A DNA stretch of 64,000 bases from positions 2,046,001-2,110,000 of the forward strand of contig JALJCQ010000001.1 in assembly GCA_023091665.1 (NCBI GenBank), given 5' to 3'. A program made the position numbers and the translations under genes. The stretch comes from Pythium myriotylum. Lineage: Eukaryota > Oomycota > Peronosporomycetes > Pythiales > Pythiaceae. The notes under the pieces are model-generated. The model worked only from the letters and a program-made list of their open reading frames with translations. It was not told where the DNA came from and made no database searches. Below are positions 1-9,972 of this stretch, piece by piece (position 1 is the first letter of the stretch; every line of letters starts with the position of its first letter).

Positions 1-2574
1 CATATCCCCAAGCTCAGCCGCAACCTGTTCTCGGTCGGAAGATTCACGGAGGACGTTGCTCCCGTGACGTTCGACAAGGACGGTTGCTTTGTCATGCTGA
101 AGGGCGCCAAGCGGACCATCGGCACTCGAATCGGCAAGGGTCTGTTCAAGCTCAACATGTCTCCAGTGTCGACTGAAGCAGCCCACGCCGCCAGTACAAG
201 ACGAGGTCGCGCCATGTCCAAGTCGTACCTGTGGCACCTCCGACTCGGTCACATCGGCTTCAGCGGTCTCGAAGCCATCGTCAAGAAGGACCTCGCCGAC
301 GGACTCGACATTGGGTCTGTGCAAGAGTGGGAGGTCTGTGAAGGCTGTGCACTCGGCAAGCTGACTCGCGTCAAGTTCCAGTCGGGCACGACCAAGCGGT
401 CTGCGAATCTGCTTGACGTCGTGTACAGCGATGTGGCCGGCCCCATGAAGACTCCGACTTTCGGCGGCATGAAGTACTTTGCCACCTTCACCGACGACAA
501 GTCTCGACTGTGCAAGTTGTACCTGATGCGGTCCAAGGACGAAGTCTACGACAAGTTCGTCGAGTTCGTCAACTGGGCCGAGAACCAAACCGGTCGTCGA
601 GTCAAGGTGCTTCGAACCGACGGCGGCGGCGAGTACCAGTCGGCCAAGCTTGCCAAGTTCTGTCGCAAGCGTGGCATCGAGCACGATGTCACGCCGCCAT
701 ACACGCCTCAGTTGAACGGTGTGGCGGAGCGCATGAACCGAACCATCGGTGAGTGTGGTCGTTGCAAGCTCCACCATGCCAACTTGTCCGACGAGTACTG
801 GGGCGAAGCCGTCATGACTGCAGTCGAAGTTCGCAACCGACTTCCGACCGTAGAAGATGAAGACGAAGAAGGCGAAGACGTGCAAGAACAAGGGGGAGAA
901 GACCAAGATTACGAAGAGTTTGCTCTCGTCGTGAATTCAGGGGGAGAGTTGCCGACATCGTTCAAGTCGGCGATGGAATCCGACGACGCCAGCAACTGGA
1001 AGGAAGCCTGCGACTCCGAGCTTGAGTCGCTCAAGAAGAACGAGACATGGGACCTAGTCCCTTTGCCAGCCGGACGCAAGGCCATCACCAGCAAGTGGGT
1101 GTTCAAGGTCAAGGAAACCGCCGAAGGACTCGTCGAGCGGTACAAGGCTCGACTCGTTGCCAAGGGGTTCCTGCAAAAGTACGGCATCGACTTCGAAGAG
1201 ACATTCGCACCCGTCGCCAAGTTCACGTCGATCCGCACCATCCTCAGCATCGCCGCTCGACACAAGCTCATGATCCATCAGATGGATGTCAAGACGGCGT
1301 TCCTGAACGGCAACCTCGACGAAGAAATCTACATGAAGCAGCCCGAAGGCTTCGTCGACCAGCGCCACCCCGACTACGTGTGCAAGCTCAAGCGCTCGCT
1401 CTACGGTCTCAAGCAGTCGCCACGCATGTGGAACCAGACCATCGACGCCTTCATGCGCAAGGTCGGCTTCACCAAGTGCGAGATGGACCACTGCGTGTAC
1501 GTCAAGCGGAGCGGCTCAGCGATGATCTTCGTGGTGATCTACGTCGACGACCTCATCCTCGCCTGCAACAGCCTCGAGTTGCTCACGGCGACCAAGCGTG
1601 CACTCAGCGAACGCTTCGAGATGTCCGACCTCGGCGAACTCAAGTACTGCCTCGGCATGGAAGTTGATCAAGACCCCAAGTCCGGCGACGTGACCATGCG
1701 GCAGACCAAGTTCCTGCAGTCGATCCTGACCAAGTTCGGTATGCAAGACTGCAAACCAGTGAGGACTCCTCAAGACCCCGGACTCAAGCTGACCAAGGCC
1801 ATGTGTGAAGGTGGTTGCAAGCACGAAGACACCATGAAGAACGTGCCGTACCGAAGTGCAGTCGGCGCACTGATGTACCTCATGGTCGGCACTCGACCAG
1901 ACCTCGCAGCGGCAGTCGGCACACTCAGCCAGTTCGCCGCGGACCCGTGTCCAACACATTGGCAAGCTCTCAAGCGTGTGCTCCGGTATCTGCAAGCGAC
2001 TCCGACCTACGGCCTGCAGTTCTCGGCACCGAACGACGGAAGACTGGTCGGCTACTCCGACGCCGACTGGGCTGGCGACATCGAGTCACGTCGAAGCACC
2101 AGCGGCTACGTGTTCATGCTCAACGGCGGATGCATCAGCTGGCGCAGCAAGAAGCAGCGAACTGTCGCCCTCTCCTCGACCGAAGCAGAGTACATGGCTC
2201 TATCGGAAGCGATCCAAGAAGCCGTGTGGCTCAAGGCGTTCCTGTGCGAACTCGGCGAAGTTGCAAGCGACCAAGCGCTCACGGTGTACGAAGACAACCA
2301 AGGTGCGATCGCGTTGGCCAAGAACCCCGAGTTCCACAAGCGCACCAAGCACATCGACATTCGCTATCACTTCGTTCGTGAGAAGGTCGAGGACGGTCAA
2401 GTGTCTCTCCAGTATTGCCCGACCCAAGACATGCTTGCCGACATCATGACCAAGCCGATCCCCACTGTCCAGTTCGACGTGCTCCGCACCAAGCTTGGTG
2501 TTCAAGACGCAGTCGAGTCGAGGGGGAGTGTTGAAGATGATGCGCCTCGAACCCAGCGTCATCATTCCAGTTGA
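1..2574 (+). CDS. Family A copia Gag-Pol, 5'-cut by window, internal in-frame deletion
   Basis: The frame is open from base 1, which corresponds to the region just after the protease, to a TGA 46 bp inside the 3' LTR. It shows the GAG-pre-integrase zinc finger ([12 protein letters not shown]), the integrase triad ([20 protein letters not shown]), the RT box YVDDLIL and the RNase H motifs SDADW, STEAEY and YEDNQ. Compared with the complete copy at 5581-9972, 663 bp (221 codons) are missing between 849 and 850. The loss removes the C-terminal part of integrase and most of the acidic linker but keeps the frame, so RT and RNase H remain readable. A functional integrase is unlikely. The true start lies left of the window. 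Confidence 0.9.
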   Translation, partial: HIPKLSRNLFSVGRFTEDVAPVTFDKDGCFVMLKGAKRTIGTRIGKGLFKLNMSPVSTEAAHAASTRRGRAMSKSYLWHLRLGHIGFSGLEAIVKKDLADGLDIGSVQEWEVCEGCALGKLTRVKFQSGTTKRSANLLDVVYSDVAGPMKTPTFGGMKYFATFTDDKSRLCKLYLMRSKDEVYDKFVEFVNWAENQTGRRVKVLRTDGGGEYQSAKLAKFCRKRGIEHDVTPPYTPQLNGVAERMNRTIGECGRCKLHHANLSDEYWGEAVMTAVEVRNRLPTVEDEDEEGEDVQEQGGEDQDYEEFALVVNSGGELPTSFKSAMESDDASNWKEACDSELESLKKNETWDLVPLPAGRKAITSKWVFKVKETAEGLVERYKARLVAKGFLQKYGIDFEETFAPVAKFTSIRTILSIAARHKLMIHQMDVKTAFLNGNLDEEIYMKQPEGFVDQRHPDYVCKLKRSLYGLKQSPRMWNQTIDAFMRKVGFTKCEMDHCVYVKRSGSAMIFVVIYVDDLILACNSLELLTATKRALSERFEMSDLGELKYCLGMEVDQDPKSGDVTMRQTKFLQSILTKFGMQDCKPVRTPQDPGLKLTKAMCEGGCKHEDTMKNVPYRSAVGALMYLMVGTRPDLAAAVGTLSQFAADPCPTHWQALKRVLRYLQATPTYGLQFSAPNDGRLVGYSDADWAGDIESRRSTSGYVFMLNGGCISWRSKKQRTVALSSTEAEYMALSEAIQEAVWLKAFLCELGEVASDQALTVYEDNQGAIALAKNPEFHKRTKHIDIRYHFVREKVEDGQVSLQYCPTQDMLADIMTKPIPTVQFDVLRTKLGVQDAVESRGSVEDDAPRTQRHHSS

Positions 2575-2860
2575 AGCTCGGCAGTTGAAGCTCGGCTGTA
2601 GAAGATTCTCCTGCAGAAGATTCTCCGTGGAAGATTCGACATGTGGAAGATTCGACATGTGGAAGATTCTCCGTCTGGTTCTGGTTTGAATCCAGTACCA
2701 CCCATCGACTTCGTTGAAGTATCCACGAAGTCAGTTTATGTTTGCATATGTTTACGATAGGTAGGACACACACAGACGGCTTAGAGGTAGCAGTAGCGAA
2801 CTAAGTCCCGATCAATTCACTTTGCATTTTGCATCCCACCAACCAAGCGACCTTCCAACA
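2529..2860 (+). repeat. Family A LTR (27-bp internal deletion)
   Basis: It starts TGTTGAAG directly after the purine tract GAGGGGGAG and ends CCAACA. At 332 bp it is 27 bp shorter than the usual 359. The missing piece lies between two direct copies of GTAGGACA, consistent with slippage. It serves as 3' LTR of the upstream copy. The next base continues in RNase H coding sequence of a different copy, so it marks the right edge of a nested insertion. Confidence 0.92.
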
Positions 2861-3593
2861 CGTGCCGTACCGAAGTGCAGTCGGCGCACTCATGTACCTC
2901 ATGGTCGGCACTCGACCAGACCTCGCAGCGGCAGTCGGCACACTCAGCCAGTTCGCCGCGGACCCGTGTCCAACACATTGGCAAGCTCTCAAGCGTGTGC
3001 TCCGGTATCTGCAAGCGACTCCGACCTACGGCCTGCAGTTCTCGGCACCGAACGACGGAAGACTGGTCGGCTACTCCGACGCCGACTGGGCTGGCGACAT
3101 CGAGTCACGTCGAAGCACCAGCGGCTACGTGTTCATGCTCAACGGCGGATGCATCAGCTGGCGCAGCAAGAAGCAGCGAACTGTCGCCCTCTCCTCGACC
3201 GAAGCAGAGTACATGGCTCTATCGGAAGCGATCCAAGAAGCCGTGTGGCTCAAGGCGTTCCTGTGCGAACTCGGCGAAGTTGCAAGTGACCAAGCGCTCA
3301 CGGTGTACGAAGACAACCAAGGTGCCATCGCGTTGGCCAAGAACCCCGAGTTCCACAAGCGCACCAAGCACATCGACATTCGCTATCACTTCGTTCGTGA
3401 GAAGGTCGAGGACGGCCAAGTGTCTCTCCAGTATTGCCCGACCCAAGACATGCTTGCCGACATCATGACCAAGCCGATCCCCACTGTCCAGTTCGACGTG
3501 CTCCGCACCAAGCTTGGTGTTCAAGACGCAGTCGAGTCGAGGGGGAGTGTTGAAGATGATGCGCCTCGAACCCAGCGTCATCATTCCAGTTGA
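2861..3593 (+). pseudogene. Family A 3' fragment: RT tail and RNase H
   Basis: It begins in mid-codon context at the sequence for [14 protein letters not shown] and runs through the RNase H motifs SDADW, STEAEY and YEDNQ to the normal stop inside the following LTR. The upstream 1200 codons are absent and an LTR end abuts it directly. The simplest reading is that this is the right-hand remnant of an element (host copy) that received the upstream element as an insertion. Its left part would lie left of the window. It is about 99% identical to the RNase H region of the neighbouring copies by eye. Confidence 0.88.
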
Positions 3594-3906
3594 AGCTCGG
3601 CAGTTGAAGCTCGGCTGTAGAAGATTCTCCTGCAGAAGATTCTCCGTGGAAGATTCGACATGTGGAAGATTCGACATGTGGAAGATTCTCCGTCTGGTTC
3701 TGGTTTGAATCCAGTGCCACCCATCGACTTCGTCGAAGTATCCACGAAGTCAGTTTATGTTTGCATATGTTTACGATAGGTAGGACATACATTTGATTAT
3801 GGTAGCGTAGGACACACACAGACGGCTTAGAGGTAGCAGTAGCGAACTAAGTCCCGATCAATTCACTTTGCATTTTGCATCCCACCAACCAAGCGACCTT
3901 CCAACA
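3548..3906 (+). repeat. Family A LTR, full length
   Basis: 359 bp, TGTTG...CAACA, directly after GAGGGGGAG. It carries five GAAnnTTC motifs in U3 and the TCACTTT/ATTTTGC promoter block near its 3' end. It is the 3' LTR of the fragment to its left. It is followed by the inner part of a minus-strand LTR, into which this element probably inserted. Confidence 0.95.
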
Positions 3907-3990
3907 AGGAGAACCTTCTACAGCCGAGCTTCAACTGCCGAGCTTCAACTGGAATGATGACGCTGGGTTCGAGGCGCATCATCTTCAACA
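3907..3990 (-). repeat. Family A LTR fragment (U3 start, 84 bp), inverted
   Basis: This is the reverse complement of LTR bases 1-84 and ends ATCTTCAACA at 3990. It shares the private variant GAAGGTTC (others GAAGATTC) with the plus-strand LTR at 5218. It is the outer part of the left arm of the inverted duplication. Its remaining part should lie left of the window if the element ending at 3906 inserted into it. Confidence 0.85.
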
Positions 3991-4486
3991 TGTGCAAGTT
4001 GTACCTGATGCGGTCTAAGGACGAAGTCTACGACAAGTTCGTCGAGTTCGTCAACTGGGCTGAGAACCAAACCGGTCGTCGAGTCAAGGTGCTTCGGACC
4101 GACGGCGGCGGCGAGTACCAGTCGGCCAAACTTGCCAAGTTCTGCCGCAAGCGTGGCATCGAGCACGATGTCACGCCGCCATACACGCCTCAGTTGAACG
4201 GTGTGGCGGAGCGCATGAACCGAACCATCGGTGAGTGTGGTCGTTGCAAGCTCCACCATGCCAACTTGTCCGACGAGTACTGGGGCGAAGCCGTCATGAC
4301 TGCAGTCGAAGTTCGCAACCGACTTCCGACCCGCGCTCAAGACTTGTACAAGTCGCCGTACGAAGAATGGTACGGCAAGAAGCCCTTGCTCGCCAACTTC
4401 AAGGTGTTCGGCTGCCATGCGTACGTCCACGTGCCCAAGGAGAAGCGGTCGAAGTTCGACGCCCGAGCCATCTTGTGTCGGTTCCT
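3991..4486 (+). pseudogene. Family A integrase core fragment, plus-strand arm
   Basis: It encodes integrase from [12 protein letters not shown] through [31 protein letters not shown] and [15 protein letters not shown] to CRFL. The last two of the three DDE acidic residues are present; the first lies upstream of the break. It is bounded left by an inverted LTR start and right by the strand switch at 4486/4487. It cannot make a functional protein. Confidence 0.85.
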
Positions 4487-5217
4487 GCGCTGACTTGGTG
4501 CTGGTGAGGCTGGCTGCTCACCCATGTCTTCATCATCTTGGTTGTCGGTTGCTTCATCTTGATCCTCATCATCTTCATCGTCGCGGAACTCGACGGACTT
4601 GCTCCAGGGTTCTTCGCGCTTGCCATCGTCGAATGTGTCTTCCATGAACTGCGCGTCTCGACTGATCCGGCCGGTTGCGATTTCTTCAAACCGATACGCC
4701 TTCTCGTGGTCCGAGTAGCCGAGGAACCGACACAAGATGGCTCGGGCGTCGAACTTCCACCGCTTCTCCTTCGGCACGTGGACGTACGCATGGCAGCCGA
4801 ACACCTTGAAGTTGGCGAGCAAGGGCTTCTTGCCGTACCATTCTTCGTACGGCGACTTGTACAAGTCTTGAGCGCGGGTCGGAAGTCGGTTGCGAACTTC
4901 GACTGCAGTCATGACGGCTTCGCCCCAGTACTCGTCGGACAAGTTGGCATGGTGGAGCTTGCAACGACCACACTCACCGATGGTTCGGTTCATGCGCTCC
5001 GCCACACCGTTCAACTGAGGCGTGTATGGCGGCGTGACGTCGTGCTCGATGCCACGCTTGCGGCAGAACTTGGCAAGTTTGGCCGACTGGTACTCGCCGC
5101 CGCCGTCGGTCCGAAGCACCTTGACTCGACGACCGGTTTGGTTCTCGGCCCAGTTGACGAACTCGACGAACTTGTCGTAGACTTCGTCCTTAGACCGCAT
5201 CAGGTACAACTTGCACA
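4487..5217 (-). pseudogene. Family A integrase and acidic linker fragment, minus-strand arm
   Basis: Read on the minus strand it runs from [12 protein letters not shown] (at 5217) through the integrase D and E motifs to the acidic linker and [12 protein letters not shown] near the strand switch. Two codons are missing (RIVISRD reads RISRD). The part from 4722 to 5217 mirrors the plus-strand arm and the rest forms the loop. The next base rightward is the start of the LTR of the complete element. Confidence 0.83.
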
Positions 5218-5289
5218 TGTTGAAGATGATGCGCCTCGAACCCAGCGTCATCATTCCAGTTGAAGCTCGGCAGTTGAAGCTCGGCTGTA

Positions 5290-5358
5290 GAAGGTTCTCC
5301 TGCAGAAGATTCTCCGTGGAAGATTCGACATGTGGAAGATTCGACATGTGGAAGATTC
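5290..5358 (+). promoter_or_regulatory. Five GAAnnTTC motifs in U3 (heat-shock-element-like array)
   Basis: GAAnnTTC occurs at 5290, 5305, 5319, 5335 and 5351, with spacings of 15, 14, 16 and 16 bp. nGAAnnTTCn is the inverted-pentamer unit bound by eukaryotic heat-shock factor. The motif survives the local variant GAAGGTTC. The position in U3 upstream of the presumed start site suits an enhancer. Binding and heat response are inference. The same arrangement exists in the other family A LTRs and in family B. Confidence 0.55.
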
Positions 5359-5532
5359 TCCGTCTGGTTCTGGTTTGAATCCAGTGCCACCCATCGACTT
5401 CGTCGAAGTATCCACGAAGTCAGTTTATGTTTGCATATGTTTACGATAGGTAGGACATACATATGATTATGGTAGCGTAGGACACACACAGACGGCTTAG
5501 AGGTAGCAGCAGCGAACTAAGTCCCGATCAAT

Positions 5533-5548
5533 TCACTTTGCATTTTGC
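5533..5548 (+). promoter_or_regulatory. Oomycete-type initiator plus flanking promoter element in LTR
   Basis: TCACTTT at 5533-5539 fits an initiator YCAYTYY, and ATTTTGC at 5542-5548 fits MWTTTNC, the two linked core-promoter elements described for Phytophthora genes (consensus from memory). It lies about 30-40 bp before the LTR end, implying a short R-U5. The same block is present in the family B LTR. Confidence 0.5.
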
Positions 5549-5576
5549 ATCCCACCAACCAAGCGACCTTCCAACA

Positions 5577-5588
5577 GGTTATGAGCCC
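5577..5588 (+). promoter_or_regulatory. Primer-binding site for a half-tRNA (initiator Met anticodon arm)
   Basis: GGTTATGAGCCC directly follows the LTR. It is complementary to GGGCUCAUAACC, the anticodon stem-loop of an initiator tRNA-Met with loop CUCAUAA, and not to a tRNA 3' end (no TGG start). Priming from the anticodon arm of a cleaved initiator tRNA is known for Drosophila copia and yeast Ty5. The ATG of the gag-pol ORF (5581) lies within this site, paired with the tRNA's CAU anticodon. Confidence 0.75.
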
Positions 5589-8500
5589 AAGCCCAGCCGA
5601 CTCTGCCTCCACCGACTTCGCCTCCCCAGCCTTCGCCATGGATTCGACCACCCCAGCTCGCATCAACAAGTTCGACGGAACCAACTTCCACACATGGAAG
5701 TTCAAGATGCAGATGGTGCTCGAAGAACGCGACGTCTGGGAAGTTGTCTGTGGAGAGGTCAAACTCGAGCAGTGCCAGACCGACGCGGACCGAGCCCTCT
5801 TCAAGAAGAAGTCTCGCAAGGCGCTCGCGATGATCTGTCTCGCGATGGAAGACTCGCAGCTCCCGCTGGTTCGGTCGGCGAGTGGTGCGCAAGATGCATG
5901 GTCAAGACTGGAAGAACACTTCGAGAAGAAGAGCCTTGCCAACAAGCTCTTTCTTCGTCGTCGTTTCTTCACGACCATGATGGAAGAAGGTGACGATGTG
6001 CTCACGCACATCAACAAGCTCAAGACCCTGGCCGAGCAACTCGACGCAGTCGGCGCTCCGGTCAGCGAAGACGACTTGGTGATCACGCTTCTCGGCAGTC
6101 TCAGCGAGTCGTACCAGTTCCTCATCACGGCGTTGGAGTCGCGTGTCGACGCACTCACGTGGGAACTCGTGACGTCTCGGCTGCTCCATGAAGACATGAA
6201 GCGCAAGGAGCAAGGTGGCGACGGAGCCACGCTTGGCCAAGCGTTCATGACAAGTGACGCGAAGTCCAAGGGCCGTGCAGTCAAGAAGACTGGCACGTGC
6301 AACTACTGCGGCAAGATCGGTCATTGGGCCGCGGAGTGCCACTCGCGTGTCAAGGACAACGGCAACGGCAACGGCAACGGCAACTCCGGCGGCAACGGCA
6401 ACTCCGGCGGCAACGGCAACGGAAACAGCAACCCTCGGCAACGGTTCCAGCGAGCCAACCTTGCGCGAGATGAAGACCCCGGCGAGTACCTGTTCTCGGT
6501 CGGGAAGACCCAAGGCAAGTCGAGTCAATCCACGGCGTGGTTGGTCGACTCGGGTGCGACTCAGCACATGTCGCGAAGCAAGCAGTTCATGATGAACTAC
6601 AAGAAGATCGACCCAGTCGACGTGCATCTGGCCGATGATGGCACGGTCCAAGCGGTTGGCGTGGGAGACATTCTCATGTCGATGAAGACTCCAAGCGGTG
6701 TCAAGAAGGGTTTGCTCACCAACGTGTGGCATATCCCCAAGCTCAGCCGCAACCTGTTCTCGGTCGGAAGATTCACGGAGGACGTTGCTCCCGTGACGTT
6801 CGACAAGGACGGTTGCTTCGTCGTTCTCAAGGGCGCCAAGCGGACCATCGGCACTCGTATCGGCAAGGGTCTGTTCAAGCTCAACATGTCTCCAGTGTCG
6901 ATTGAAGCAGCCCACGCCGCCAGTACAAGACGAGGTCGCGCCATGTCCAAGTCGTACCTGTGGCACCTCCGACTCGGTCACATCGGCTTCAGCGGTCTCG
7001 AAGCCATCGTCAAGAAGGACCTCGCCGACGGACTCGACATTGGGTCTGTGCAAGAGTGGGAGGTCTGTGAAGGCTGTGCACTCGGCAAGCTGACTCGCGT
7101 CAAGTTCCAGTCGGGCACGACCAAGCGGTCTGCGAATCTGCTTGACGTCGTGTACAGCGATGTGGCCGGCCCCATGAAGACTCCGACTTTCGGCGGCATG
7201 AAGTACTTTGCCACCTTCACCGACGACAAGTCTCGACTGTGCAAGTTGTACCTGATGCGGTCCAAGGACGAAGTCTACGACAAGTTCGTCGAGTTCGTCA
7301 ACTGGGCCGAGAACCAAACCGGTCGTCGAGTCAAGGTGCTTCGGACCGACGGCGGCGGCGAGTACCAGTCGGCCAAACTTGCCAAGTTCTGCCGCAAGCG
7401 TGGCATCGAGCACGACGTCACGCCGCCATACACGCCTCAGTTGAACGGTGTGGCGGAGCGCATGAACCGAACCATCGGTGAGTGTGGTCGTTGCAAGCTC
7501 CACCATGCCAACTTGTCCGACGAGTACTGGGGCGAAGCCGTCATGACTGCAGTCGAAGTTCGCAACCGACTTCCGACCCGCGCTCAAGACTTGTACAAGT
7601 CGCCGTACGAAGAATGGTACGGCAAGAAGCCCTTGCTCGCCAACTTCAAGGTGTTCGGCTGCCATGCGTACGTCCACGTGCCGAAGGAGAAGCGGTCGAA
7701 GTTCGACGCCCGAGCCATCTTGTGTCGGTTCCTCGGCTACTCGGACCACGAGAAGGCGTATCGGTTCGAAGAAATCGCAACCGGCCGGATCGTCATCAGT
7801 CGAGACGCGCAGTTCATGGAAGACACGTTCGACGATGGCAAGCGTGAAGAACCCTGGAGCAAGTCCGTCGAGTTCCGCGACGATGAAGATGATCAAGATC
7901 AAGATGAAGCAACCGACAACCAAGATGATGAAGACATGGGTGAGCAGCCAGCCTCACCAGCACCAAGTCAGCGCAGCTACGAGCGACCGGAGTGGCAACA
8001 GGGCCAGCGGTCGCAGCGTCCAGCAACACCAGCATCGGTCCAGCAGCCGAATGTCGACTACGCACCAGGGTCCAAGCGCCACTCTCGCACGCACTCGCTC
8101 GAGAACCTGGCTGAACCGCCAGTTGAGAAGCGCTACGGACGGGTTGGTCGCACAAGTGGTGCGACTCCACCACCCACGCAAGGTCCAAGGACATCGCTCG
8201 AAGATCTGTCTGCACTGCTCACGTCGATCGAAGAGGAAGGCGTAGAAGATGAAGACGAAGAAGGCGAAGACGTGCAAGAACAAGGGGGAGAAGACCAAGA
8301 TTACGATCTCGAAGAGTTTGCTCTCGTCGTGAATTCAGGGGGAGAGTTGCCGACATCGTTCAAGTCGGCGATGGAATCCGACGACGCCAGCAACTGGAAG
8401 GAAGCCTGCGACTCCGAGCTTGAGTCGCTCAAGAAGAACGAAACCTGGGACCTAGTCCCTTTGCCAGCCGGACGCAAGGCCATCACCAGCAAGTGGGTGT

Positions 8501-9972
8501 TCAGGGTCAAGGAAACCGCCGAAGGACTCGTCGAACGGTACAAGGCTCGACTCGTTGCCAAGGGGTTCCTGCAGAAGTACGGCATCGACTTCGAAGAGAC
8601 GTTCGCACCCGTCGCCAAGTTCACGTCGATCCGCACCATCCTCAGCATCGCCGCTCGACACAAGCTCATGATCCATCAGATGGATGTCAAGACGGCGTTC
8701 CTGAACGGCAACCTCGACGAAGAAATCTACATGAAGCAGCCCGAAGGCTTCGTCGACCAGCGCCACCCCGACTACGTGTGCAAGCTCAAGCGCTCGCTCT
8801 ACGGTCTCAAGCAGTCACCACGCATGTGGAACCAGACGATCGACGCCTTCATGCGCAAGGTCGGCTTCACCAAGTGCGAGATGGACCACTGCGTGTACGT
8901 CAAGCGGAGCGGCTCAGCGATGATCTTCGTCGTGATCTACGTCGACGACCTCATCCTCGCCTGCAACAGCCTCGAGTTGCTCACGGCGACCAAGCGTGCA
9001 CTCAGCGAACGCTTCGAGATGTCCGACCTCGGCGAACTCAAGTACTGCCTCGGCATGGAAGTTGATCAAGACCCCAAGTCCGGCGACGTGACCATGCGGC
9101 AGACCAAGTTCCTGCAGTCGATCCTGACCAAGTTCGGCATGCAAGACTGCAAACCAGTGAGGACCCCTCAAGACCCCGGACTCAAGCTGACCAAGGCCAT
9201 GTGTGAAGGTGGTTGCAAGCACGAAGACACCATGAAGAACGTGCCGTACCGAAGTGCAGTCGGCGCACTGATGTACCTCATGGTCGGCACTCGACCAGAC
9301 CTCGCAGCGGCAGTCGGCACACTCAGCCAGTTCGCCGCGGACCCGTGTCCAACACATTGGCAAGCTCTCAAGCGTGTGCTCCGGTATCTGCAAGCGACTC
9401 CGACCTACGGCCTGCAGTTCTCGGCATCGAACGACGGAAGACTGGTCGGCTACTCCGACGCCGACTGGGCTGGCGACATCGAGTCACGTCGAAGCACCAG
9501 CGGCTACGTGTTCATGCTCAACGGCGGATGCATCAGCTGGCGCAGCAAGAAGCAGCGAACTGTCGCCCTCTCCTCGACCGAAGCAGAGTACATGGCTCTA
9601 TCGGAAGCGATCCAAGAAGCCGTGTGGCTCAAGGCGTTCCTGTGCGAACTCGGCGAAGTTGCAAGCGACCAAGCGCTCACGGTGTACGAAGACAACCAAG
9701 GTGCCATCGCGTTGGCCAAGAACCCCGAGTTCCACAAGCGCACCAAGCACATCGACATTCGCTACCACTTCGTTCGTGAGAAGGTCGAGGACGGCCAAGT
9801 GTGTCTGCAGTATTGCCCGACCCAAGACATGCTTGCCGACATCATGACCAAGCCGATCCCCACCGTCCAGTTCGACGTGCTCCGCACCAAGCTTGGTGTT
9901 CAAGACGCAGTCGAGTCGAGGGGGAGTGTTGAAGATGATGCGCCTCGAACCCAGCGTCATCATTCCAGTTGA
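5581..9972 (+). CDS. Family A Gag-Pol polyprotein, intact
   Basis: 1463 residues from the ATG inside the primer-binding site; the open frame also extends upstream into the LTR without another ATG in this copy. Gag is residues 1-235. A CX2CX4HX4C zinc knuckle follows at C240-C253, then an Asn-Gly repeat. Protease has DSGA at D323. The HHCC finger is H462/H467/C496/C499. The integrase triad is D527, D590 and E626 (DD35E), followed by an acidic linker (about 760-930). RT starts near 950 with D1035 and the YVDD aspartates D1122/D1123. RNase H has D1293, E1334/E1336 and D1371. The stop lies inside the 3' LTR. All recognised catalytic residues are present, so this copy could be functional. No frameshift separates Gag from Pol. 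Confidence 0.95.
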   Translation: MSPSPADSASTDFASPAFAMDSTTPARINKFDGTNFHTWKFKMQMVLEERDVWEVVCGEVKLEQCQTDADRALFKKKSRKALAMICLAMEDSQLPLVRSASGAQDAWSRLEEHFEKKSLANKLFLRRRFFTTMMEEGDDVLTHINKLKTLAEQLDAVGAPVSEDDLVITLLGSLSESYQFLITALESRVDALTWELVTSRLLHEDMKRKEQGGDGATLGQAFMTSDAKSKGRAVKKTGTCNYCGKIGHWAAECHSRVKDNGNGNGNGNSGGNGNSGGNGNGNSNPRQRFQRANLARDEDPGEYLFSVGKTQGKSSQSTAWLVDSGATQHMSRSKQFMMNYKKIDPVDVHLADDGTVQAVGVGDILMSMKTPSGVKKGLLTNVWHIPKLSRNLFSVGRFTEDVAPVTFDKDGCFVVLKGAKRTIGTRIGKGLFKLNMSPVSIEAAHAASTRRGRAMSKSYLWHLRLGHIGFSGLEAIVKKDLADGLDIGSVQEWEVCEGCALGKLTRVKFQSGTTKRSANLLDVVYSDVAGPMKTPTFGGMKYFATFTDDKSRLCKLYLMRSKDEVYDKFVEFVNWAENQTGRRVKVLRTDGGGEYQSAKLAKFCRKRGIEHDVTPPYTPQLNGVAERMNRTIGECGRCKLHHANLSDEYWGEAVMTAVEVRNRLPTRAQDLYKSPYEEWYGKKPLLANFKVFGCHAYVHVPKEKRSKFDARAILCRFLGYSDHEKAYRFEEIATGRIVISRDAQFMEDTFDDGKREEPWSKSVEFRDDEDDQDQDEATDNQDDEDMGEQPASPAPSQRSYERPEWQQGQRSQRPATPASVQQPNVDYAPGSKRHSRTHSLENLAEPPVEKRYGRVGRTSGATPPPTQGPRTSLEDLSALLTSIEEEGVEDEDEEGEDVQEQGGEDQDYDLEEFALVVNSGGELPTSFKSAMESDDASNWKEACDSELESLKKNETWDLVPLPAGRKAITSKWVFRVKETAEGLVERYKARLVAKGFLQKYGIDFEETFAPVAKFTSIRTILSIAARHKLMIHQMDVKTAFLNGNLDEEIYMKQPEGFVDQRHPDYVCKLKRSLYGLKQSPRMWNQTIDAFMRKVGFTKCEMDHCVYVKRSGSAMIFVVIYVDDLILACNSLELLTATKRALSERFEMSDLGELKYCLGMEVDQDPKSGDVTMRQTKFLQSILTKFGMQDCKPVRTPQDPGLKLTKAMCEGGCKHEDTMKNVPYRSAVGALMYLMVGTRPDLAAAVGTLSQFAADPCPTHWQALKRVLRYLQATPTYGLQFSASNDGRLVGYSDADWAGDIESRRSTSGYVFMLNGGCISWRSKKQRTVALSSTEAEYMALSEAIQEAVWLKAFLCELGEVASDQALTVYEDNQGAIALAKNPEFHKRTKHIDIRYHFVREKVEDGQVCLQYCPTQDMLADIMTKPIPTVQFDVLRTKLGVQDAVESRGSVEDDAPRTQRHHSS
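6359..6431 (+). repeat. GGCAAC/Asn-Gly microsatellite in Gag
   Basis: A run of GGCAAC-like hexamers, interrupted by TCCGGC, encodes alternating Asn-Gly with SGG breaks just after the zinc knuckle. Its length differs in many copies (for example longer at 33300 and 41810, shorter at 53965), so it is a useful copy marker. It is probably a flexible linker. Confidence 0.85.
9918..9926 (+). promoter_or_regulatory. Polypurine tract
   Basis: GAGGGGGAG sits immediately before the TG of the 3' LTR, the expected site for plus-strand DNA priming. The same sequence stands before every family A 3' LTR that still has its normal junction (for example 2520-2528 and 32150-32158). It is missing where an LTR abuts coding sequence. 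Confidence 0.85.

Larger units (their letters stand above)
3907..5301. repeat. Inverted duplication, two 580-bp arms around a 235-bp loop
   Basis: Bases 3907-4486 pair with 4722-5301 in inverted orientation (coordinates sum to 9208). Each arm holds an LTR start, joined at TGCACA/TGTTG, plus the integrase core. Both arms share the rare variants TCTAAGG (elsewhere TCCAAGG) and GAAGGTTC, so one arm was copied from the other rather than assembled from two random copies. Only about six mismatches were noticed between the arms. Confidence 0.85.
5218..5576 (+). repeat. Family A 5' LTR
   Basis: 359 bp, TGTTG...CAACA. It contains the GAAGGTTC variant also found in the inverted fragment at 3907, tying it to the inverted duplication. 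It is followed at once by the primer-binding site GGTTATGAGCCC. Confidence 0.95.

Noticed and set aside
4538..5263. Plus-strand ORF of 241 codons in the right arm of the inverted duplication.
   Set aside because: It is the antisense of the minus-strand integrase fragment and has no protein signature of its own.
5545..5580. Upstream extension of the gag-pol frame into the 5' LTR ([11 protein letters not shown]).
   Set aside because: In this copy it starts only with TTG. The first ATG is at 5581. The extension has a real ATG only in the CATGTTGC LTR subtype.
5577..5593. tRNA-like sequence after the LTRs.
   Set aside because: Only the complement of an anticodon arm is present, with no cloverleaf. 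It is the primer-binding site.
5902..7923. Long antisense ORF (about 670 codons) opposite gag-integrase in most copies, starting with a hydrophobic [15 protein letters not shown] segment.
   Set aside because: It is a by-product of the codon bias of the sense ORF (few TTA, CTA or TCA codons). The hydrophobic start is the antisense of the acidic linker repeats. It has no own promoter or motif and changes freely with sense-strand indels.
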